The position numbers were made by a program, and so were the translations under genes. Shown here one piece after another: positions 8,106-17,594 of a stretch of DNA of 64,000 nucleotides (the stretch's first letter is position 1; the number at the start of each line of letters is the position of its first letter). The notes beneath the pieces are model-generated. The model was given only the letters and a program-made list of their open reading frames with translations, made no database searches and was not told where the DNA came from. The DNA comes from Rhodocyclales bacterium. GTDB taxonomy: Bacteria > Pseudomonadota > Gammaproteobacteria > Burkholderiales > Rhodocyclaceae. Location of the stretch: positions 62,001 through 126,000 of the forward strand of contig JACRMV010000002.1 in the NCBI GenBank assembly GCA_016235025.1, in the 5' to 3' direction.

Positions 8106-9008
8106 TCAGGTTTGCAGTGCCAGCAGGCCCTTCATCTTCTGCAGGGCCTTGGCTTCGATCTGGCGGATGCGTTCGGCAGAGACGCCGTATTCGTTAGCCA
8201 GATCATGCAAGGTCGCGGTCTTTTCCTCCTCGGCCACCAACCAGCGGCGCTGGACGATGGTTCGGCTGCGGTCGTCGAGCGCCGCCAGCGCCGCATGCAG
8301 CCCTTCATCTTCCAGCCGGTCGCGTTCCTTGCGTTCCAGAACGGCTACCGGCTCGGTATCGTAGTCGGCAGCCAGGTAGGCAATGGGTGCGTAGCGGTCT
8401 TCGTCGTCCTCGGCCAAGGGTTCGAGTGAAATATCGGCGCCGGTGAGACGGGTCTCCATTTCCACAACCTCTTCCGGCTTGACGCCGAGCTGTTTCGCGA
8501 CGGCATTTACCCCGCCTACATCCAGTGTGCTGAAACCCTGGCGTCCCCCATCCTGCTGCGCCAGCGACGCCTTGATGCTGCGCAGATTGAAGAATAATTT
8601 GCGCTGTGCCTTGGTTGTGGCAACCTTTACCAGGCGCCAGTTCTTGAGGATGTATTCATGGATTTCAGCCTTGATCCAGTGCATGGCGAACGACACCAGC
8701 CGCACACCGCGGTCCGGATCGAAGCGTTTCACTGCCTTCATCAGGCCAATATTCCCCTCCTGAATCAGGTCGGCATGCGGCAGGCCGTAGCCCAGATAGC
8801 CCCGCGCAATGGCGATCACCAGGCGCAGGTGCGAAGTTACCAACTCCCGCGCCGCCTCGACATCGCCGACCTCCCGGAACCGCTGCGCCAGCAGGCGTTC
8901 CCGAGACTCACTCAACAACGGCATACGCTGCGCCGCAGCGATATACGCCTCGATGCTGCCGTTCGTCGGTGCGGCGGGAAACTGGTTGATCGTCAGAGCA
9001 TTACTCAT
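8106..9008 (-). CDS. rpoH: RNA polymerase heat-shock sigma factor sigma-32
   Basis: 300-aa group 3 sigma factor directing heat-shock transcription. Visible are region 2.1/2.2 (LVTSHLRLVIAIARGYLGYGLPHADLIQEGN), region 2.4 (FDPDRGVRLVSFAMHWIKAEIHEYILKNW), the RpoH-box-like stretch QRKLFFNLR, and region 4 with DRSRTIVQRRWL and the C-terminal helix-turn-helix. The start at 9008 follows a very strong AAAAGGAG site; the frame continues upstream without protein character. A CIRCE element lies 23 bp upstream of the start codon. Confidence 0.96.
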   Translation of the reverse strand: MSNALTINQFPAAPTNGSIEAYIAAAQRMPLLSESRERLLAQRFREVGDVEAARELVTSHLRLVIAIARGYLGYGLPHADLIQEGNIGLMKAVKRFDPDRGVRLVSFAMHWIKAEIHEYILKNWRLVKVATTKAQRKLFFNLRSIKASLAQQDGGRQGFSTLDVGGVNAVAKQLGVKPEEVVEMETRLTGADISLEPLAEDDEDRYAPIAYLAADYDTEPVAVLERKERDRLEDEGLHAALAALDDRSRTIVQRRWLVAEEEKTATLHDLANEYGVSAERIRQIEAKALQKMKGLLALQT

Positions 9009-9030
9009 GGCATTCTCCTTTTCGTGAATA

Positions 9031-9057
9031 TTAGCACTCTGGCAACCCGAGTGCCAG
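9031..9057. promoter_or_regulatory. CIRCE-like operator (HrcA site) upstream of rpoH
   Basis: TTAGCACTC, nine bases, then GAGTGCCAG. The HrcA operator consensus is TTAGCACTC-N9-GAGTGCTAA, so the left arm is perfect, the spacer exact, and the right arm matches in six of nine. It sits 23-49 bp before the rpoH start, where repressor binding would block transcription. Confidence 0.85.
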
Positions 9058-9314
9058 ATGGCAGCCCCCGCCTCGGCAAGAGCCCTGACCCCGGCGATGG
9101 CTGTCATCAAAACACGCCCTCCATGATTGCCTGGCTAACACAATGGGCAGTAGACTTCCACTCACGGAAAAGTTCCACCTAGGCGGATGCCTGATGAAGG
9201 ACAATATAAACCAGTGTGTGTAAAAACCCTGCTCCGGGAAAAGCCCATGGGTTTCCAAAAGTGGACTGAAAACGCACCGAGGCCGCCACGGCCGGAAATG
9301 AAACCCCACGGCAC
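9058..9314. other. Intergenic region between rpoH and the FGE-like pseudogene
   Basis: Together with the rpoH leader this makes about 306 bp without a gene. Apart from the CIRCE element it should contain the rpoH promoter. The stretch 9180-9314 may be the decayed 5' part of the neighbouring formylglycine-enzyme-like pseudogene, but I find no conserved residues in it. Confidence 0.4.
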
Positions 9315-9921
9315 ATGGCGAGCGTCAAGGCTTTCCAGATAGGCAAAACCGAAGTCACGTTGGGCCAGTTCAAGAAGTTCATCGAAGCCACCGGCGATGC
9401 CCGGCTGGCAAGCTCAACCTGCACGATGACGATACGCCTGTCGTGCAGATATCTTGGGATGATGCGCAAGCATTCATCGAATGGTTGAACCAGAGCAAAC
9501 CCTCCAGCGACCGCGGCGTATACCGACTCCCTTCCGAAGCGGAATGGGAGTATGCCTGCCGTGCCGGCGGCAATCTTGCGTACTGCGGCGGAGAGGGCCT
9601 CGCCACGGTTGCCTGGTATGACGAGAATGGCGGCGAGCGCCCCACCCGGTCGCGGGCAAGCAAGGGAACGCCTTTGGCCTCCACGACATGAGCGGGAATG
9701 TGTGGGAATGGGTGGAGGATTGCTGGCATGACAGTTATCGCGGGGTGCCCGATGACGGCAGCGCCTGGGTTTTTGCATGCAATTCGGGCGGCCGCGTGCT
9801 GCGCGGTGGCTCTTGGTATACCTTTGCCAGTCTGGCGCGGGCGTCGGGTCGCAATGCCCATCCGCCGGCGGATGGGCATTATCTGAACGGGTTCCGCGTC
9901 GCCAGAACCCGTTCGCCCTGA
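9315..9921 (+). pseudogene. Frameshifted formylglycine-generating-enzyme (FGE/SUMF1-like) domain protein
   Basis: Three fragments in three frames line up as one FGE-sulfatase domain. 9315 to about 9410 gives [20 protein letters not shown]. About 9412 to 9655 gives [20 protein letters not shown] then [17 protein letters not shown]. About 9655 to 9921 gives [37 protein letters not shown] and NGFRVAR. The family's N-terminal part (the PGGxFxMG region) is missing. At least two frameshifts and a truncated start make a pseudogene likely, unless the base calls are wrong. Such proteins can activate sulfatases or modify partner proteins; no sulfatase is nearby. Confidence 0.75.
9853..9880. repeat. Perfect 28-bp palindrome inside the pseudogene
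   Basis: AATGCCCATCCGCC is followed directly by its exact reverse complement, with no loop. It falls in the last FGE fragment, where it encodes NAHPPADGH. A perfect palindrome of this length in coding sequence is unusual. It may be a protein- or recombination-related site, or an artefact of decay. Confidence 0.6.
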
Positions 9922-9993
9922 TCGTCCCCGGCGGCAGATTTTTGGTGCGGCTCCTGCTGAACGGGCGAAAAGTCGGCGCTGGCAATACGGCGT

Positions 9994-10887
9994 TCAGCGC
10001 AGGTACTGGCGCAACGAAAGCAGTGCGCCCAGCCAGCCAAGGCCGGTGGCACTGCCCAGCAGCAGGGCCGAATCCCGCAGGCTCAGGGGTTGCAAGGCGA
10101 GGTTGAGGCCGTAGAGCTGGGCCAGATCGCTCAGGGGCGCGCGCAACCACAGGGCAGTTCCAGTGGCCAGCAGGAGGGCCAGCAGGCCGCCACCCAGACC
10201 CAGCAGCGCGCCATAATAAAGAAAGGGGCGGCGCATGAAGTGGTCGGTCGCGCCGAGCAGCTGGCTGACTTCGATTTCGGCGCGCCCCACCAGCACCTGC
10301 ATGCGGATGATGTTGAAGGTAATGGCAATCAGCCCGAGGCCCAGCAAGGCGCCCAGCAACGTGACCGCCGTACGGCCCAGCCGCAGCAGCGCATCAAGCC
10401 GCTGCAACCAGGCCGAATCAAGCTGGACGTGTTCAACTTTTGGCCATTGACGAAATTCGGCGGCAAATTTCTCCAGTGCCTGGGGACGGTCGTCAGCTGC
10501 CACGACGACGAAGGCATCCGGGAATGGATTGGAGGGCAGGACGTCGATGACACCTCGCAGTCCCTCGCTGGTTTTCAGACGCGCCAGGGTTTTTTCTCGC
10601 GGCAAAAATTGAACCTGTTTCACCCCGCTGAAGTTTTTCAGGCGTACTTCAATTTCTTTGGCTTCCTCGGCGCTGGCGTCGACGGACATGAACAGGGAGA
10701 TTTGCGGCATCGCCGAGCTGGTTTCGGCCAGACGCTGAATGTTGGCCAGCAGCATCTGGCCGCCGGCAGGGAAGGCCAGTGCAACGCCGATGGCCAGCAA
10801 CGACAGCAGGGTATTCATGGGCGCCGCGAGCAGTCGGCGTAATGCCAGCCGCGCGGCACGGACATTCTGCGTCAGCCAGGTCTTCAC
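9994..10887 (-). CDS. ftsX: Cell division ABC transporter permease-like protein FtsX
   Basis: 297-aa membrane partner of FtsE that regulates septal peptidoglycan hydrolases. It has one N-terminal helix after basic residues (about 20-45), a large periplasmic domain (about 50-160) including LPREKTLARLKTSEGL, and three C-terminal helices (about 170-290), the FtsX topology. The GTGA/ATGA-type overlap with ftsE (4 bp) and the downstream position in ftsY-ftsE-ftsX are canonical. Confidence 0.93.
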   Translation of the reverse strand: MKTWLTQNVRAARLALRRLLAAPMNTLLSLLAIGVALAFPAGGQMLLANIQRLAETSSAMPQISLFMSVDASAEEAKEIEVRLKNFSGVKQVQFLPREKTLARLKTSEGLRGVIDVLPSNPFPDAFVVVAADDRPQALEKFAAEFRQWPKVEHVQLDSAWLQRLDALLRLGRTAVTLLGALLGLGLIAITFNIIRMQVLVGRAEIEVSQLLGATDHFMRRPFLYYGALLGLGGGLLALLLATGTALWLRAPLSDLAQLYGLNLALQPLSLRDSALLLGSATGLGWLGALLSLRQYLR

Positions 10888-11531
10888 GAGCGCAGACTCC
10901 CGTGCGCCAGCTCGATCTGGCGCGCGCCGGGAAACAGCGGCGTGTCATAGGTTGCGATCAATACCGTGACTCCGGCGCGGTGAAACTCGCCAAAAATGCG
11001 CCCCACGTCCTCTGCGGTTTCGTGATCGAGATGCGCCGTGGGCTCGTCGGCGAGGAGCAGCGCCGGTCGGCTGACGACGGCCCGGGCGATCGCCAGACGC
11101 TGCTGTTCGCCGCCCGAGAGCGCAATCGGCAATGCTTTTTCGCGCCGCGCGAGCCCTACCTTGTCCAGCGCGGCACGCACGCGATGCACGGCTTCCTTCG
11201 GCGGAAAGCCGATGATGGCCAGCGGCAGCATCACGTTATCGAAGACGGAGCGATCAAACAATAATTTCTGATCCTGCAACACCATGCCGATGCGACGGCG
11301 GACATAGGGCAGGGCCGAGCGCGCCAGCACCCCGATATTTTGCCCACCGAGCAGCACCGAACCGCTGGTCGGCCGCTCAATCGCAGCAATGAGTTTCAGC
11401 AGTGTCGACTTGCCGGCCCCTGAATGGCCGCTGATGACGACCAGTTCGCCTTCCTCGACATGGAAGCTGACGTCGGTGAGAGCAGTGATGTCGGGCGGGT
11501 AGCGCTTGTTAACCCGGTCGAAGCGAATCAC
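10884..11531 (-). CDS. ftsE: Cell division ATP-binding protein FtsE
   Basis: 215-aa ABC ATPase that drives FtsX at the division septum. Walker A GHSGAGKSTLLK, Q-loop VLQDQKLLF, signature LSGGEQQRLAIARA, Walker B LLLADEPTAHLD and the switch region TVLIATYD are all intact. It overlaps both ftsY upstream and ftsX downstream by 4 bp, so the three genes are translationally coupled. Confidence 0.95.
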   Translation of the reverse strand: MIRFDRVNKRYPPDITALTDVSFHVEEGELVVISGHSGAGKSTLLKLIAAIERPTSGSVLLGGQNIGVLARSALPYVRRRIGMVLQDQKLLFDRSVFDNVMLPLAIIGFPPKEAVHRVRAALDKVGLARREKALPIALSGGEQQRLAIARAVVSRPALLLADEPTAHLDHETAEDVGRIFGEFHRAGVTVLIATYDTPLFPGARQIELAHGSLRS

Positions 11532-12526
11532 GGCGCGGTTCCGAGCAGCGCCTCGACAAATTCGGCGGCGCGGAAGGGTTGCAGGTCGTCAATGCCTTCG
11601 CCAATCCCGATGAAGCGCACCGGCTTCGGGCATTGCCTGGCAATGGCGGCGAGCACGCCGCCTTTGGCGGTGCCGTCGAGTTTGGTGACGATGAGGCCGG
11701 TGACGCCGATCGCCTGGTCGAAGGCCTTGACCTGTTGTACGGCGTTCTGCCCGATGGTGGCATCGAGTACCAGCAGTACTTCATGCGGGCCGCTGGGTTC
11801 GGCCTTCTGGATCACGCGCCGCACCTTGGCGATTTCTTCCATCAGGTGCAGTTGTGTCGGCAGGCGGCCGGCGGTGTCGGCCAGCACCACGTCGATGTGG
11901 CGGGCGCGGGCGGCATGGATGGCATCGAAGATCACGGCGCCCGGATCGCCTCCCGTCTGGCTGATGACGGTGACGTCGTTGCGGCTGCCCCATTCGGCGA
12001 GCTGCTCGCGCGCCGCCGCGCGGAATGTGTCGCCGGCCGCCAGCAGCACGCTCTTGCCAGTGGATTGGAAATGCTTGGCCAGCTTGCCGATGGAGGTAGT
12101 CTTGCCGGCGCCATTGACGCCGGCGATCATGATCACAAACGGTTGCTGGCCGCCGGCATCCAGCGCTTGCTCCAGTGGGGCAAGCAGTGCCGTGAGGCGT
12201 TCCGCCAGCGCCGCGCGCAGTTGCAGCGGAGACTCCAGTTTGTCACGCTTGACGGCGATTTTCAGCTCGTTCAGCAGCCAATGGCTGGCATCGATGCCGC
12301 AATCGGCCGTCAGCAGCGTGGCTTCGAGATCGTCGAGCAGTTCGGCATCGATCCGGCTGCGGCTGAACAACTCGCCCAGCGGCATCGTCAGCGCCGCACG
12401 GGTGCGGGAAAGCCCGGCCTTGAGTCGCTCGCGCCAGCTGGCGCCCGAGCTTGCAGTCCCGCCTGCCCCGGTGGCCGTGGGTTCGGAGGGAGCGGGTGCA
12501 GCGTCTTTCTTGAGGAAACCAAACAT
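11528..12526 (-). CDS. ftsY: Signal recognition particle receptor FtsY
   Basis: 332-aa SRP-family GTPase that docks ribosome-SRP complexes at the membrane. A short N-terminal A-domain ([16 protein letters not shown]..., about 35 residues) precedes the helical N domain and the GTPase G domain with [17 protein letters not shown], the [11 protein letters not shown] insertion, [10 protein letters not shown] and the [10 protein letters not shown] motif. Start 12526 (MFGFLKK) fits the family; the frame is open further upstream but overlaps the divergent peptidase gene. Confidence 0.95.
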   Translation of the reverse strand: MFGFLKKDAAPAPSEPTATGAGGTASSGASWRERLKAGLSRTRAALTMPLGELFSRSRIDAELLDDLEATLLTADCGIDASHWLLNELKIAVKRDKLESPLQLRAALAERLTALLAPLEQALDAGGQQPFVIMIAGVNGAGKTTSIGKLAKHFQSTGKSVLLAAGDTFRAAAREQLAEWGSRNDVTVISQTGGDPGAVIFDAIHAARARHIDVVLADTAGRLPTQLHLMEEIAKVRRVIQKAEPSGPHEVLLVLDATIGQNAVQQVKAFDQAIGVTGLIVTKLDGTAKGGVLAAIARQCPKPVRFIGIGEGIDDLQPFRAAEFVEALLGTAP

Positions 12527-12644
12527 CGGCAGTGGGTGTCGGAGGCTGTGGCGCGTTAAGATAACGCGGCAACAAATTCTAACAGACCGATCCGATCCAT
12601 CTGCCGTCATCAAATCCTGCGGTATCGCACAGCCGAATCCCACC

Positions 12645-14048
12645 ATGAAAGCATTCGTTTTTGTCCCTATCCTGCTGTCTCTCGTCGTTCTGCCCGCGCC
12701 AGCGCTTTGCGCCCCTTCGGGGACTTCTGGCGCCGACCGTGCGCCGGATACCCCCCATGAAATCACGCTGGCCAACGGCCTGCGCGTGATCGTCAAGGAA
12801 GATCATCGCGCCCCGAGCGTGGTGCATATGGTCTGGTATCGCGCCGGCAGCATCGATGAAAAGGATGGCAGTTCGGGCGTCGCCCACGACCTCGAACACC
12901 TGATGTTCAAGGGCACGAAAACCCTGGCGGCAGGCGAATTCAACAAACGTGTGGCCGAGGCCGGCGGCCGCGACAATGCCTTTACCAGCTACGATTACAC
13001 CGCCTATTTCCAGATCGTGCCGAAGGCTGCGTTGCCGGAGATGATGCGGCTTGAAGCCGACCGGATGAAGAATCTGGCATTCACCGAAAAGGAATTCACC
13101 TCCGAGATGAAGGTAGTGATGGAGGAGCGGCGCTGGCGCACCGAAGATAACCCGCAATCGCTGGTGCATGAGAACCTCCGTGCCGTAGCCTTTATCGCCC
13201 ATCCCTACCGCCGCCCGGTGATCGGCTGGATGGATGACCTCGAACACCTGACCTGGCAGGATGCGCGCGACTGGTACACAACATGGTACGCGCCGAACAA
13301 TGCCTATGTCGTGGTAGCCGGCGATGTCGATTACCGCGAGGTATTCCGCCTGGCGCAAAAATATTACGGCCACTACCCGTCCCGCGCCTTGCCACAACGC
13401 AAGCCGCAGCACGAGCCAGAGCAGCTCGGCATCCGTCGTCTGACGGTGAAGGCGCCGGCCAAGCTACCCTATCTCGCCATGCTGTGGAAAGTACCCAAGC
13501 TGAACGATCCGCGCCGGGATCGTGACCCCTATGCGCTGGAAGTGCTGGCCGCCGTGCTCGACGGCCACGAGGCGGCACGGCTGGCGAAGAACCTGGTGCG
13601 CGGTTCGCGCCTGGCCCAGTCGGCCGGCGCCGGTTACGACGGTACCTTGCGCGGTGAAGCCAGTTTCCTCATGGATGGCCAGCCGGCGGAAGGCAAAAGC
13701 GTGGCCGAACTCGAAGCCGCCCTGCGCGGCGAGCTCAAGCGCATTCAGGACGATGGCATCACAGCGGAAGAGCTGCAACGGGTGAAAACCCAACTCGTCG
13801 CGGCGCAGACCTACAAGCGCGATTCGCTGATGGCGCAGGCGATGGAAATCGGCAGCACCGAAGGCGCTGGCCTCTCCTGGCGTGACATCGACTTGCTGGT
13901 GGAAAAAATCCGGAGCGTCAGCGCCGCCGAGGTGCAGGCCGTGGCGAAGAAATATTTTGTTGATGAGCACCTGACCGTCGCCGTGCTCGACCCGCAACCC
14001 ATCGACGAAAGCAAACCCAAGCGTCCGCCACCGGCGACCCGTCATTGA
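12645..14048 (+). CDS. M16 family zinc metallopeptidase (catalytic subunit type)
   Basis: 467-aa exported pitrilysin-like protease. It has a signal peptide (MKAFVFVPILL..., cleavage about residue 23), then the M16 N-terminal domain with the inverted zinc motif HDLEH (in VAHDLEHLMFKGT) and, about 75 residues later, the glutamate-rich EKEFTSEMKVVMEERR that supplies the third ligand. The C-terminal M16 domain follows. The next gene encodes a second M16 protein without the motif, the pattern of heteromeric M16 enzymes. It is transcribed divergently from ftsY. The substrate is unknown. Confidence 0.9.
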   Translation: MKAFVFVPILLSLVVLPAPALCAPSGTSGADRAPDTPHEITLANGLRVIVKEDHRAPSVVHMVWYRAGSIDEKDGSSGVAHDLEHLMFKGTKTLAAGEFNKRVAEAGGRDNAFTSYDYTAYFQIVPKAALPEMMRLEADRMKNLAFTEKEFTSEMKVVMEERRWRTEDNPQSLVHENLRAVAFIAHPYRRPVIGWMDDLEHLTWQDARDWYTTWYAPNNAYVVVAGDVDYREVFRLAQKYYGHYPSRALPQRKPQHEPEQLGIRRLTVKAPAKLPYLAMLWKVPKLNDPRRDRDPYALEVLAAVLDGHEAARLAKNLVRGSRLAQSAGAGYDGTLRGEASFLMDGQPAEGKSVAELEAALRGELKRIQDDGITAEELQRVKTQLVAAQTYKRDSLMAQAMEIGSTEGAGLSWRDIDLLVEKIRSVSAAEVQAVAKKYFVDEHLTVAVLDPQPIDESKPKRPPPATRH

Positions 14049-14064
14049 ATCCGGAATTCCTGTG

Positions 14065-15363
14065 ATGAAAACTTTGCGAACCCTGTTTTTCTTTTTCTTA
14101 TCACTTGTGTTGCCCGCGCTTGCGCTGGCGGGCGTGAACATCGAGCACTGGACGACAGCCAGCGGCGCGCGGGTGTATTTCGTCGCCGCGCCACAGTTGC
14201 CGATCCTTGATGTACAGATGGATTTTGCTGCCGGCGAGATGCTGGTTGCGCCGGATCGCGCGGGACTGGCCGGTCTTACTCAGGGCCTGCTCGATAGCGG
14301 TGCGGCGGGGCTGGATGAAGAGCAGATTGCCGGGCGCCTGGTCGATAGCGGAGCGCAACTGGGCGGCAGCGTCGATAGCGACCGCGCCAGCGTCACGCTG
14401 CGCACCCTGACCTCGCAGCCGGAGCGCGATGCGGCGCTCGACCTGCTGGTCGCCGTGGTGTCAGCGCCGACTTTTCCGGCCGACATCCTGCAACGCGAAA
14501 AGACGCGCAGCATCGCCGCGTTGCGCGAAGGCGATACGCGTCCCGAGGTCATCGCGGCCAAGCGCTTCGCTGCCGCCATCTATCCCGGTCATCCCTACGG
14601 CATCAGTCCGACGGTGGCCAGCGTCGACGCCATCAGCCGCGACGACGTGCTGAACTTTTACCGGCAGCACTACGCGGCGAAGACGGCGGTGGTTTCCATC
14701 ATCGGCGCCATTTCACGCGCCGAGGCCGAGGCCATCGCCACGCGCCTGACGGCGAACCTGCCGGCAGGCGCCGCCGCCACACCGCTGCCCGCGGTCAGGC
14801 AACCTGCTCGACAAATCATCAAGATTCCGCATCCGGCAGCGCAAAGCCATGTGCTGATCGGCCTGCCGGCCGTGCGCCGGGGCGATCCGGATTACTTTCC
14901 CCTGCTGGTCGGCAATTACAGCCTGGGCGGCGGCGGCTTCGTCTCGCGTCTGATGCAGGAGGTGCGCGAAAAGCGCGGTTATGCCTATAGCGTACAGTCC
15001 TACTTCGCGCCACGTCTGCAGCAAGGCCCGTTCGAGATCGGCCTGCAAACCCGGCGCGACCAGGCCGATGCAGCGCTGAAGGTGGTGAATGAAGTGCTCG
15101 ATGGATTCATCGCCACCGGCCCGACGGCCAAGGAACTCGCCGCCGCGAAGCAAAACCTGGTTTCCGGTTTCGCCTTGCGCATGGACAGCAACGCCAAGCT
15201 GCTCGGCTATCTTTCTCTCATAGGCTATTACCAGCTGCCACTGACCTATCTCGATGACTTTCCGGCACGGGTCGAGGCTGTGACTGCAGCGCAGGTTAAG
15301 GCGGCGTTTGTGCGCCATGTGAAACCGGAAAACCTGGTCACCGTGGTCGTCGCTGCTGACTGA
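14065..15363 (+). CDS. M16 family peptidase-like protein lacking the zinc motif
   Basis: 432-aa exported partner of the preceding protease. After a signal peptide (ending ALALA) comes the M16 fold, but the segment equivalent to HxxEH reads LTQGLLDSGAAGL, so zinc cannot be bound in the usual way. The C-terminal domain carries the conserved REKRGYAYSVQSYF stretch used in substrate binding. In paired bacterial M16 proteins the inactive subunit shapes the peptide chamber. It begins 16 bp after its partner; ATG 14065 is preferred over the overlapping GTG at 14062. Confidence 0.88.
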   Translation: MKTLRTLFFFFLSLVLPALALAGVNIEHWTTASGARVYFVAAPQLPILDVQMDFAAGEMLVAPDRAGLAGLTQGLLDSGAAGLDEEQIAGRLVDSGAQLGGSVDSDRASVTLRTLTSQPERDAALDLLVAVVSAPTFPADILQREKTRSIAALREGDTRPEVIAAKRFAAAIYPGHPYGISPTVASVDAISRDDVLNFYRQHYAAKTAVVSIIGAISRAEAEAIATRLTANLPAGAAATPLPAVRQPARQIIKIPHPAAQSHVLIGLPAVRRGDPDYFPLLVGNYSLGGGGFVSRLMQEVREKRGYAYSVQSYFAPRLQQGPFEIGLQTRRDQADAALKVVNEVLDGFIATGPTAKELAAAKQNLVSGFALRMDSNAKLLGYLSLIGYYQLPLTYLDDFPARVEAVTAAQVKAAFVRHVKPENLVTVVVAAD

Positions 15364-15368
15364 ACGGC

Positions 15369-16671
<1,303 letters not shown>

Positions 16672-16700
16672 GCCGCCCGGCGGCATATTCCTTCGCGCGT

Positions 16701-17525
16701 CTAGCGCTGGCAATGGGCGCAAAAGAACGTGGCCCGCTGCCCTTGGCGCAGCTCACGAATCGGCTTGCCGCAGCGGCGGCAGGGTTCGCCGCTGCGGCCA
16801 TAGACGAAATACTGCTGCTGGAAGTAGCCGCTGCTGCCATCGGAATGGATGAAATCACGCAGGCTGCTGCCGCCGGCGGCAATGGCGGCTGTCAGCGTGG
16901 CCTTGATTTCCGCAACCAGCCGGGCGAGACGGTTCAGGGAAATTTTTCCAGCCGCCGCACGCGGATCAATCCCGGCGCGAAACAGGCTTTCCGAAGCGTA
17001 GATATTGCCGATGCCGACGATGCGATGGCTGTCCATCAGCGTCGGCTTGATGGCCGCCTTGAGCCCCGCAAGCGTCCGCTTTAGCCACTCGGCATCGAAG
17101 TCCTCGGTCAAGGGTTCGATGCCCAGAGTCTTGAGCAGCGGGTGCGCCCACGGCTCGCCCGGCAGCCAGAGCAGGGCGCCGAAACGACGCGGGTCGCGCA
17201 GGCGCAGAATGATTTTGTCATGGTCGGCGCCGAACACCAGATCGACGTGGTCATGCTTCTGCGCTGCCATGTCCGCCGTGAGCAGCCGCAGGCTGCCGGA
17301 CATGCCGAGGTGAACCAGCAGATGGCCGTTGCCGAAATCGAGCAGCAGGTATTTTCCCCGGCGCTGAATCGACTGTAATTGCCGGCCGACGAAGGCCGGG
17401 CGCTCGGCGTGCGGCAATGGATAGCGCAGCGCCGGCACACGAAAGTCGGCGCTGGCGAGGCGGCGACCCACCAGCGCCGGGGCGATGCCACAGCGGGTGA
17501 CTTCGACTTCGGGCAGCTCAGGCAT
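16701..17525 (-). CDS. mutM: Formamidopyrimidine-DNA glycosylase
   Basis: 274-aa base-excision repair enzyme that removes 8-oxoguanine and cleaves abasic sites. The catalytic N-terminus MPELPEVEVTRCGI (Pro2, Glu3), the lysine region RRGKYLLLDF, the helix-two-turn-helix around GIGNIYASESLFRAGIDP, and the C-terminal zinc finger CRRC...CAHC are all present. It converges on the ferredoxin gene and diverges from the TPR gene. Confidence 0.96.
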   Translation of the reverse strand: MPELPEVEVTRCGIAPALVGRRLASADFRVPALRYPLPHAERPAFVGRQLQSIQRRGKYLLLDFGNGHLLVHLGMSGSLRLLTADMAAQKHDHVDLVFGADHDKIILRLRDPRRFGALLWLPGEPWAHPLLKTLGIEPLTEDFDAEWLKRTLAGLKAAIKPTLMDSHRIVGIGNIYASESLFRAGIDPRAAAGKISLNRLARLVAEIKATLTAAIAAGGSSLRDFIHSDGSSGYFQQQYFVYGRSGEPCRRCGKPIRELRQGQRATFFCAHCQR

Positions 17526-17594
17526 GCGGGGCGGGGAATGAAACTGCTAACATCGCGGCATTGTAAACGACGGTTTTGTCCAGGTAGCCCGATT

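Noticed and set aside
9179-10150. Open frame of over 300 codons antisense to the FGE-like fragments
   Set aside because: The translated sequence is low-complexity and proline/arginine-rich, while the opposite strand shows conserved FGE motifs.
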